64,000 bases of DNA, taken from the NCBI RefSeq assembly GCF_000427785.1, contig NZ_ATYR01000005.1, positions 147,538 to 211,537 on the forward strand, read 5' to 3'. Within the stretch, counting starts at the first letter, position 1; each line of letters starts with the position of its first letter. The notes below the pieces were generated by a model, which was not told the DNA's origin, did not search any database, and was given only the letters and a program-made list of their open reading frames with translations. The position numbers were made by a program, and so were the translations under genes. Below are positions 31,011 through 38,023 of this stretch, piece by piece. The stretch comes from Massilia alkalitolerans DSM 17462. GTDB lineage: Bacteria > Pseudomonadota > Gammaproteobacteria > Burkholderiales > Burkholderiaceae_D.

Positions 31011-33230
31011 ATGCGCCCTCTCCTGCTCCTTATGGCCGCTCTCGCGGCCGCTCCCGCTTCGGCTGAACGCCTGACGCTGGACCGCATCTACGGCGATCCG
31101 GCCCTGGCCGGCGCCAGCGTGAAGACCCTGCGTGTCTCGCCGGACGGCGAACGCGTGACCTTCCTGCGCGGCCGTGCCGACAACCAGTACCAGCAGGACC
31201 TCTGGGAATACAACATGAAGACCAAGAGCACCCAGCGCCTGGTCGATTCCAAGCGCCTGGTGCCGAACGAGGAGCTCTCGCTCGAGGAGAAGGCACGCCG
31301 CGAACGCGCCCGTACCGCGGGCCTGTCGGGCATCATCAATTATTACTGGTCGCCGGACGGCAAGCAGTTGCTGGTGCCGATCGGTGGCGACCTGTTCCTG
31401 ATCGACGCCGCCAAGCCTGACGCGCCGCGCAAGGTCGCATCGGGCAACGTCACCGATCCGAAGATCTCGCCGAAGGGCCGCTACGTCTCCTTCGTGCGCG
31501 ACCAGAACCTGGTCGTGATCGACCTGCAGACCGGCGCCGAGCGCCAGCTGACCACCGACGGCAAGGGCAGCATCCATAACGGCGAAGCCGAATTCGTCGC
31601 GCAGGAAGAGATGGACCAGCATACCGGCTACTACTGGGCGCCGGACGATTCCGCGATCGCCTACCGCCGCTACGACGAAGCGCCGGTGCCGGTGGCGCGC
31701 CGCTTCGAGATCTTCGCCGACCGCACCGAAGTGATCGACCAGCACTACCCGGCTGCGGGCGACCCGAACGTGCTGATCGAGCTGATGATCGTGAACCCGG
31801 CCACCGGCCAGCAGCGCAAGGTGGACCTGGGTGCCGAGAAGGACATCTACCTGGTGCGCGCCGACTTCAGCGCCGACGCCAAGACCCTGGTCTACCAGCG
31901 CCAGACGCGCGACCAGAAGCGCCTCGACCTGATCGCCGTCGACGTCGACACCCTGGCCCAGCGCCCGCTGCTCACCGAGACCTCGAAGACCTGGGTCGAA
32001 ATCCACAACGACCTGCGCTTCCTGAAGAACAAGAAGGCCTTCATCTGGGCGTCGGAACGCAGCGGCCGCAAGCACCTCTACCTGTACGGCCTGGACGGCA
32101 AGCTGCAGGTCCCGCTGTCGAAAGGCGAATGGGGCGTGGACAGCGTCCTGGCGGTCGACGAGGCCGGCGGCCGCGTCTACATCTCGTCGAGCAAGGACGC
32201 GATGATCGACAAGCAGACCTACGCGCTCAAGCTGGACGGCAGCAATGCCGCCAACCCGGTGCGCATCACAGCCGGCGACGGCTGGCATGAGGCTGCGTTC
32301 GCAGGCAACGGCAAGATCTTCGTCGATACCTACTCGAACCCGACCACGCCGCCGCAGGTGTCGATCCGCCGCGCCGACGGCACCATGGTGGAATGGCTGG
32401 AAAAGAACGAGCTGAACGCGAACCACCCGTACGCCAAGTACATGCCGGACCACCTGCCGACCGAGTACGGCACGATGAAGGCCAAGGACGGCCAGACCCT
32501 GCACTACTCGATCATCAAGCCGGCCGGCTTCGACCCAGCCAAGCGCTACCCGGTGTTCCTGTTCACCTACGGCGGCCCGCACTCGCAGCGCGTGACCCGC
32601 GCCTGGGGCAATTATTTTGACCAGTACATGGCGCAGCAGGGCTTCGTGGTGTTCCGCCTGGATAACCGCGGCTCGGGCCGCCGCGAGCGCGTCTTCACCG
32701 ACGCCCTCTACGGCAATCTCGGCTCGGTCGAAGTGGAAGACCAGGTGACCGGCATCGACTGGCTGGCCCAGCAAAGCTTCGTCGATCCGAAGCGCATCGG
32801 CGTGTTCGGCTGGAGCTACGGCGGCTTCATGACCCTGCGCCTGCTGTCGGCGGCATCGGACAAGATCGCAATGGGCGTGTCGGTGGCCCCGGTGACCGAC
32901 TGGGCGCTGTACGACACCCACTACACCGAGCGTTATGTGGGCGGCACCCCGAAATCGGATCCGAAGGCCTACGAGCGCAGCGGTGTGTTCGCCCACCTGG
33001 ACGGCATGAAGTCGCCCCTGCTCCTGATCCACGGCATGGCCGACGATAACGTGCTGTTCACCAACACCACGCGCCTGATCGACGAGCTGGTGAAGCGTAA
33101 CGTGCAGTTCGACCTGATGACCTATCCGGGCGCCAAGCACGGCATTTCGGGCAAGGTCAACCAGCGTCACGTGTATGGGATGATCGAAGCCTTCTTCAAG
33201 AAGAACCTGGGTGGGACGGCGGCGAAGTAA
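31011..33230 (+). CDS. exported dipeptidyl peptidase IV-like S9 serine peptidase
   Basis: The start MRPLLLLMAALAAAPASAER at 31011 gives a signal peptide; the upstream in-frame part overlaps the MATE gene. The 739-residue protein has an N-terminal beta-propeller (to about 480) with AEFVAQEEMDQHTGYYWAPD, the double-Glu motif that binds the substrate N-terminus in DPP4, and a C-terminal alpha/beta hydrolase. The catalytic triad is Ser602 in GWSYGGFM, Asp678 in MADDNVLF and His710 in AKHGIS. It removes X-Pro or X-Ala dipeptides from peptides in the periplasm. It ends in a strong terminator. Confidence 0.94.
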   Translation: MRPLLLLMAALAAAPASAERLTLDRIYGDPALAGASVKTLRVSPDGERVTFLRGRADNQYQQDLWEYNMKTKSTQRLVDSKRLVPNEELSLEEKARRERARTAGLSGIINYYWSPDGKQLLVPIGGDLFLIDAAKPDAPRKVASGNVTDPKISPKGRYVSFVRDQNLVVIDLQTGAERQLTTDGKGSIHNGEAEFVAQEEMDQHTGYYWAPDDSAIAYRRYDEAPVPVARRFEIFADRTEVIDQHYPAAGDPNVLIELMIVNPATGQQRKVDLGAEKDIYLVRADFSADAKTLVYQRQTRDQKRLDLIAVDVDTLAQRPLLTETSKTWVEIHNDLRFLKNKKAFIWASERSGRKHLYLYGLDGKLQVPLSKGEWGVDSVLAVDEAGGRVYISSSKDAMIDKQTYALKLDGSNAANPVRITAGDGWHEAAFAGNGKIFVDTYSNPTTPPQVSIRRADGTMVEWLEKNELNANHPYAKYMPDHLPTEYGTMKAKDGQTLHYSIIKPAGFDPAKRYPVFLFTYGGPHSQRVTRAWGNYFDQYMAQQGFVVFRLDNRGSGRRERVFTDALYGNLGSVEVEDQVTGIDWLAQQSFVDPKRIGVFGWSYGGFMTLRLLSAASDKIAMGVSVAPVTDWALYDTHYTERYVGGTPKSDPKAYERSGVFAHLDGMKSPLLLIHGMADDNVLFTNTTRLIDELVKRNVQFDLMTYPGAKHGISGKVNQRHVYGMIEAFFKKNLGGTAAK

Positions 33231-33250
33231 GCTGCTCGTTCTGCCAAGTG

Positions 33251-33284
33251 AAAGCAGCCGCCTTCTGGGCGGCTGCTTTTTTTG
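33251..33284 (+). terminator. rho-independent terminator after the S9 peptidase gene
   Basis: AAAGCAGCCGCC pairs with GGCGGCTGCTTT around TTCTG, followed by seven T. A second hairpin (AGCCGCCCTCGGGCGGC, about 33301-33320) lies just after the convergent CsbD gene. Confidence 0.92.
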
Positions 33285-33340
33285 CGACGTGAACGACAAC
33301 AGCCGCCCTCGGGCGGCCGTTCACGAAGCGTAAAAGCGGA

Positions 33341-33544
33341 TTAGTGCGGGCGGCGTGCGACGTCGTCCAGTTTCTCTTCCACGTGCTCCTGGGTATCGCC
33401 GGCGGCCTTCTGGACCTTGCCTTCGACCTTGGTCGCCTTGCCCTTGGCTTCCTGCGTTGGGCTGTCGATCGCATCACCGAATTCTTCTTGGATCTTGCCA
33501 CCGATTTCTTTCAGTTTGCCTTCAACTTGGTTCTTGTTGATCAT
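33341..33544 (-). CDS. CsbD-family stress protein (copy 1)
   Basis: The start MINKNQVEGKLKEIGGKIQE at 33544 is supported by AAGGAGAA seven bases before it. The 67-residue, highly charged protein has the CsbD repeat twice: QVEGKLKEIGGKIQEEFGDA and AKGKATKVEGKVQKAAGDTQ, both of the (K/E)GKxK-x-x-GK type. CsbD proteins are abundant under general stress but their molecular role is unknown. It faces the S9 peptidase gene and lies divergent to the AI-2E-type gene; a second, different CsbD gene is on the other side of that gene. Confidence 0.9.
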   Translation of the reverse strand: MINKNQVEGKLKEIGGKIQEEFGDAIDSPTQEAKGKATKVEGKVQKAAGDTQEHVEEKLDDVARRPH

Positions 33545-33722
33545 GGTCTTCTCCTTGAGTTGACATGTCCGGATGGCCATGCATGGGTACAGAATACGGC
33601 AGCGTGAGCACCGCTTCTGTTCGCGTCCGCACATTGCACAAATGTCAGCATTTGCGCGACGTCAAGACACTGGCAATGCTAATCTTTTGTCAACACGACC
33701 TTCCCGCTGAAAGGCTGATGCC

Positions 33723-34805
33723 ATGACCGAACAACACCAGGAACATGCTTCCGACCCGCCGCAAACTCAGCGCCGCCTTGCCAAGCGGGTGACGATCATC
33801 AATGGCCTGGCCATCCTGTTCATCGCGCTTGCCGCCGCCATCGTGCTGGCCGCCGATGCCCTGCTACTGGTCTTCGCCTGCATCCTGTGCGCCATCCTGC
33901 TCTACAAGCTAAGCGAGATCATGGCGCGCCGCTTGCACATGAAGCGCAAGTGGGCGCTGAGCATCGTGGTGCTGGCGCTGGCGGCCATCATCGGCCTCGG
34001 CAGCTGGGCCATGGCGCCTCAGATTTCCGAGCAGTCGAGCAAGCTGGCCAAGGAAATCCCGGCCGCTGTCGAGCGGCTGCAAACCGCGGTGCAGCAGCAT
34101 CCGCTGCTCAAGCGTGTCGCCAGCGAACTGCCGCCGCCGGAACAGATCGTCAAGCAGATGGGCAACATGGTGCCGAATGCGGGGCTGTTCTTCGGCGGCG
34201 TGCTCGGCGCCATCGGCAACGTGATCATCATCATTTTCGTCGGCATCTATTTCGCCGCATCGCCGCAGCTGTACACCAATGGCGCCATCCGGCTCGTGCC
34301 GCAAAGCAAACGCCCCCGCGCCCGGGAAGTGCAGCAGGAACTCGGGCAGACGCTGGCGAGCTGGCTGCTGGGCAAGGCAGCCTCGATGCTGATCGTCGGC
34401 ATCGCCACCTCGATCGGCCTGTCCATGCTGGGCGTGCCGCTGGCGCTGATCCTCGGCATTATTGCCGGCCTGCTCGACTTCATCCCCTACCTGGGCCCGA
34501 TCATGGCCGGCATACCAGCGGTGCTGCTGGCGCTGTCGATCAGCCCGGAGCTGGCGCTGTACACGGTGCTGCTGTTCACCGGCATCCAGCTGGTCGAAGG
34601 CTATGTGCTGCAGCCGCTCATCGAAGCCCGGGCGGTGGACCTGCCGCCGGCCCTGGTCGTGGTCATGCAATTGGTCTTCGGCACCCTGTTCGGCTTTGCC
34701 GGGGTGGCGCTGGCGACGCCGCTGGCGGCCGGGCTGGCGGTGCTGGTCAAGATGCTCTATATCGAAGACGTGCTGGGCGACCGCCCGGCCCAGAAGCGAA
34801 GTTAA
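33723..34805 (+). CDS. AI-2E transporter (PerM/YdiK) family membrane protein
   Basis: The 360-residue protein has about seven to eight membrane helices: two near the start (residues 24-66), one at 82-100, then after a soluble stretch the pairs at 158-180, 215-255 and 265-345. The conserved family core is ILGIIAGLLDFIPYLGPIMA, and VLQPLIEARAVDLPPALVVV matches the C-terminal motif. Family members include the quorum-signal exporter TqsA, proton/sodium antiporters and PerM-like permeases, so the name is broad and the substrate is unknown. It is flanked by two CsbD genes, which hints at stress-linked expression. Terminator hairpin follows. Confidence 0.88.
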   Translation: MTEQHQEHASDPPQTQRRLAKRVTIINGLAILFIALAAAIVLAADALLLVFACILCAILLYKLSEIMARRLHMKRKWALSIVVLALAAIIGLGSWAMAPQISEQSSKLAKEIPAAVERLQTAVQQHPLLKRVASELPPPEQIVKQMGNMVPNAGLFFGGVLGAIGNVIIIIFVGIYFAASPQLYTNGAIRLVPQSKRPRAREVQQELGQTLASWLLGKAASMLIVGIATSIGLSMLGVPLALILGIIAGLLDFIPYLGPIMAGIPAVLLALSISPELALYTVLLFTGIQLVEGYVLQPLIEARAVDLPPALVVVMQLVFGTLFGFAGVALATPLAAGLAVLVKMLYIEDVLGDRPAQKRS

Positions 34806-34815
34806 ATGCTCAAAA

Positions 34816-34844
34816 GAAAAAGCCGCGCGGTGCGCGGCTTTTTC
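34816..34844. terminator. terminator between AI-2E family gene and second CsbD gene
   Basis: GAAAAAGCCGCGC pairs with GCGCGGCTTTTTC around a three-base loop; symmetrical, so it can serve both convergent genes. Confidence 0.9.
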
Positions 34845-34860
34845 ATGGTGGCGGCAAGGT

Positions 34861-35037
34861 TTAGCGGTTGCCCTTGACGATGTCTTTTACATCGCCAACC
34901 TTTTCCTGCACCTTGCCTTCGGCCTGGTTGGACACGCCTTCGCGCTGGGCCTGGCGATTGCCGACGGCTTCGCCGACCTTCTCCTGGATCTTGCCGCCGA
35001 TGTCCTTGGCCTTGCCTTTGATTTGATCGTCGTTCAT
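34861..35037 (-). CDS. CsbD-family stress protein (copy 2)
   Basis: I set the start at ATG 35037 (MNDDQIKGKAKDIGGKIQEK) because GAGGG lies eight bases before it; a GTG three codons earlier is too close to the site. The 58-residue protein has the CsbD pattern twice, IKGKAKDIGGKIQEKVGEAV and NQAEGKVQEKVGDVKDIVKG. It differs from copy 1 at many positions, so it is not a recent duplicate. Small hydrophilic proteins like this are induced by osmotic and other stresses in relatives. Confidence 0.9.
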   Translation of the reverse strand: MNDDQIKGKAKDIGGKIQEKVGEAVGNRQAQREGVSNQAEGKVQEKVGDVKDIVKGNR

Positions 35038-35109
35038 GTCAGTCACCCTCTTCGGTTGTGAAGCGAGGTCCCACCATAGGCGCGATGAGCGGGGCGTTCT
35101 GTTCGCCAG

Positions 35110-35727
35110 TTAACACACTGGCTTGCGCCAGACGCTGGCCAGCCAGGGCTGCTGCTCGCGCGGCAAGCCGGCCGGGCGGTAGTAATGATGCAGTGGCGTA
35201 AAACCCGCTGCAGTCAGGAAGCGCTCCCAGGTGTCGTAGTCGTGGTAGCTGCTGTAGCGCGGGCCGTTCCAGCCTTCACGGTTGTCGCCGCGCGGGTTGG
35301 AGCTGAACAGGACGCCGCCCGGTTTCAGGGCGCCGTAGAGCTGCGCCAGCACGCCGGCCAGTTCGGCGCTGGGGACGTGGAACAGCGAGGCATTGGCAAA
35401 GATGCCGTCGAACATGGCCGGCGGCAGGTCGAGGTGCAGGAAATCCTGGTGCCAGACTTCGCAGCCGCTGTAGCTGCGGGCCATCTCGGCGAAACGGGCG
35501 CTGCCGTCCAGGCCGATGGCCTTGTGGCCCAGGCTGGTGAAGGTCTTGAGGTCACGGCCCGGGCCGCAGCCGAGGTCGAGGATCGTCCAGGGCGCCGGGG
35601 TCTCGATCGCGCCCAGCAAGGCATCGATGTTCTGGCTGACGTCGTGGTCGATGGTGCCGGCGAAGAAGGCGTCGGCGTTGTGCTCGTAGTGAGCAAGGGT
35701 ACGGCGGGAGATGTCGTCGGAGTTCAT
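35110..35727 (-). CDS. class I SAM-dependent methyltransferase
   Basis: The 205-residue protein has motif I TILDLGCGPGRDLKTFTSLG, motif II GLDGSARFAEMARS, and FANASLFHVPSAELAGVLAQ with post-motif LKPGGVLFSSNPRG. N-terminal RRTLAHYEHNADAFFAGT and C-terminal YRPAGLPREQQPWLASVWRK are typical of a widespread group of small methyltransferases annotated as Tellurite-resistance/ubiquinone-like enzymes with no proved substrate. It stands alone between the second CsbD gene and a dispersed repeat. Confidence 0.85.
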   Translation of the reverse strand: MNSDDISRRTLAHYEHNADAFFAGTIDHDVSQNIDALLGAIETPAPWTILDLGCGPGRDLKTFTSLGHKAIGLDGSARFAEMARSYSGCEVWHQDFLHLDLPPAMFDGIFANASLFHVPSAELAGVLAQLYGALKPGGVLFSSNPRGDNREGWNGPRYSSYHDYDTWERFLTAAGFTPLHHYYRPAGLPREQQPWLASVWRKPVC

Positions 35728-35775
35728 GACGGCATTATCGGCCTAATCGTACTTCACCGCGAGTCAGCACCGTTT

Positions 35776-35884
35776 GCACGTCGTCCCGGCGAAGGCCAGG
35801 ACCCAAGTTTGCGTGCGTTACAGCTAACGCATGCTTTTCGACGACTCGTCGAAAATTGGGTTCCGGCCTTCGCCGGAACGACGG
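35776..35884. repeat. dispersed inverted-repeat element, copy B
   Basis: Left arm 35776-35809 (GCACGTCGTCCCGGCGAAGG, then CCAGGACCCAAGTT) and right arm 35854-35884 (AATTGGGTTCCGGCCTTCGC, then CGGAACGACGG) are imperfect reverse complements. An inner palindrome TTTTCGACG-ACT-CGTCGAAAA lies near 35835. Same family as the elements at 9856 and 47879. Confidence 0.75.
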
Positions 35885-35934
35885 CTCATAGGCTTGTGGC
35901 GAGGTCAGCGTTACTACGGTCCTGCCCTCTCCTA

Positions 35935-37989
35935 TCACCAGACCCGCACGCGCTGCTCCGGCGCCAGGTACAGCTTCTGTCCCGGCTGCACGTCGAAGGC
36001 CTTGTACCAGGCATCCAGATTGCGCACGGTATAGGTGCGGTACTGGCCCGGCGAGTGGCCGTCGGTCAGCACGTTGCGGCGCAGCGAGGCTTCGCGCATC
36101 TTGGTGCGCCAGCTCTGGGCGAAACCAGTGAAGAACTCACGGTCCGCTTCCGCACCCGTACCTTTGCCGCTCGGCGAGACCTTGAACGCGTCGTAGGCTG
36201 CGGCCAGGCCGGCCAGGTCGGACAGGTTCTCGCTCAGCGTCAGCTGGCCGTTGATGGCCAGGTCGTCGAAGGGTTTATAGGCGTTGTACTGCTCCACCAG
36301 CTTCTGCGAGGCCTTCTTGAAGTGGGCCAGGTCCTCCTTGGTCCACCAGTCGCGCAAGCGGCCCCGGGCGTCGAACTGGGCGCCCATGTCGTCGAAGCTG
36401 TGGCTGATCTCGTGGCCGATCACCGAGCCGATCGCGCCGTAGTTGTGCGCGTCCGATGCTTTTGAATCATAGAACGGCGGCTGCAGGATCGCGGCCGGGA
36501 AGTTCAGCGCGTTCTGCAGCGGCAGGTTCACGGCATTGACCAGCTGCGGCGGCATGGCCCATTCGGTTTTCTTCGGCTTCTGCTTGAGCTTGGCGAGCTG
36601 CTGGGTGTAGTGGAATTCCTGCGCGCGCATCACGTTGCCCAGCGCATCGTTCGGCGAGACCTTCAGGCCGTCGTAGGACTTCCACGCATCCGGATAGCCC
36701 ACGCCCACGTACATGGTGCGCACCTTTTCCTTGGCCTGGGTGCGGGTCGACGGCGCCATCCAGTCGAGCTTGTCGATGCGGCGCTCGAAGGCGGTCTTGA
36801 TGTCGGCGACCATCTTCAGGATGCGCGCCTTGTCCTCGGCCGGGAAGTACTTGGCGACGTACATCTTGCCGACGGCTTCGTCCATCGCGCCATTGGTGGC
36901 GGCCAGCGCGCGCTTCCAGCGCGGCGACTGCTGCGGCGAGCCGGTCAGGCCCTTGCCGTAGAACTCGAAGCGCAGGTCGGAATAGGCTTTCGGCAGCGTG
37001 CTGGCGAACTGGTTCAGGCTGTGGAAGGCCAGGTAGTCCTTCCAGGTGCCCAGGTCGGTGGCGGCCACCTGCTCGGCGGCGCCCTTGAGTGCGCCCGGGT
37101 GGTAGGCGATGAAGCGGTCCTGGCCAGCCAGGCGCGCGCCCTTCATGAAGGCGTTCCAGTCCATGCCCGGCGCTTTTGCGGCGAAGTCTTTCATGGTCCA
37201 GGTATTGTTGGCTTTCTGGATGTCGGCCGACTCTTCGCGCGAAGCGTGGCTTTCGGCCAGTCTTGACTCCAGCGCGAAGATCTTCGCCGCACGCTCATCG
37301 GCCCTGTCGTAGCCGGCCAGTTTCAGCATGGCCGCGATGTACTGCTGGTACTTGGTGCGCAGCTCGGCCATCTTCGGGCTGTTGTCGAGGTAGTAGGCGC
37401 GGTCCGGCAGGCCGATGCCGCCCTGCAGCAGGTAGGGCAGGTTGCGCGACGGGTCGGTCAGACCCTGGTTGAACCACACGCCGAACAGGTTCGGGGTGTT
37501 GAAGTTGGTCGCGTTCAGCGGGTCGACGTCGGCACGCAGGAATTCGCCCAGCACGCGCGAGAGCGCGGCGCGGTCCTCCATCGCCTCGATTCTATCCAGG
37601 CGCGGCTTGAGCGCGGCCAGGCCGGCCGATTCGATCGCCGCCTCGTTCATCCAGGCCGTGTAGAAGTCGGCCACCTTGCGCGCCTCGGGACTGGCGGACT
37701 TGCTGGCCGCCGCGTCTTCGATCAGCTTGACGATGCGGGCATTGGTGTCTTCGGCCAGCACGGCCATCGAGCCCCAGGAACCGCGGTCGGCCGGGATCTC
37801 GGTCCTGGCCATCCACTCGCCGTTGGCGTAGGCATAGAAATCGTCGCCCGGCAGCATGACGGCGCCGGCCGGCTTGGCGGGCGCCACGGCGGCGGCGCTT
37901 TGCTCTGCGGCATAGGATGGAGCCATGGCAAATGCGCCGCACAGCGCCAGGGTGACGGCAGTCTTGATCGGAGTCCAGCTGGTTTTCAT
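35935..37989 (-). CDS. exported M13 (neprilysin/PepO-like) metallopeptidase
   Basis: The start MKTSWTPIKTAVTLALCGAF at 37989 is chosen for its signal peptide and upstream AAGGGAAG; longer forms lack a signal. The 684-residue protein is M13: GDDFYAYANGEWM at the N-terminal domain, NAVNLPLQNALNFPAAILQP, the zinc site SVIGHEISHSFDDMG (HExxH), the third ligand motif ENLSDLAGLAAAYDAF, and a C-terminal W (RVRVW) that is conserved in the family. It cleaves short peptides outside the cytoplasm. It is followed, on the same strand, downstream of the M1 peptidase gene with 34 bases between, so both are probably one transcript. Confidence 0.94.
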   Translation of the reverse strand: MKTSWTPIKTAVTLALCGAFAMAPSYAAEQSAAAVAPAKPAGAVMLPGDDFYAYANGEWMARTEIPADRGSWGSMAVLAEDTNARIVKLIEDAAASKSASPEARKVADFYTAWMNEAAIESAGLAALKPRLDRIEAMEDRAALSRVLGEFLRADVDPLNATNFNTPNLFGVWFNQGLTDPSRNLPYLLQGGIGLPDRAYYLDNSPKMAELRTKYQQYIAAMLKLAGYDRADERAAKIFALESRLAESHASREESADIQKANNTWTMKDFAAKAPGMDWNAFMKGARLAGQDRFIAYHPGALKGAAEQVAATDLGTWKDYLAFHSLNQFASTLPKAYSDLRFEFYGKGLTGSPQQSPRWKRALAATNGAMDEAVGKMYVAKYFPAEDKARILKMVADIKTAFERRIDKLDWMAPSTRTQAKEKVRTMYVGVGYPDAWKSYDGLKVSPNDALGNVMRAQEFHYTQQLAKLKQKPKKTEWAMPPQLVNAVNLPLQNALNFPAAILQPPFYDSKASDAHNYGAIGSVIGHEISHSFDDMGAQFDARGRLRDWWTKEDLAHFKKASQKLVEQYNAYKPFDDLAINGQLTLSENLSDLAGLAAAYDAFKVSPSGKGTGAEADREFFTGFAQSWRTKMREASLRRNVLTDGHSPGQYRTYTVRNLDAWYKAFDVQPGQKLYLAPEQRVRVW

Positions 37990-38023
37990 TCGCTTCCCTT
38001 CTTGTGAAAGTGGTGTTTGCTCT

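Noticed and set aside
30987..33299. Leftward open frame of 770 codons opposite the S9 peptidase gene
   Set aside because: Shadow of a gene with a complete catalytic triad; the composition is typical of antisense frames.
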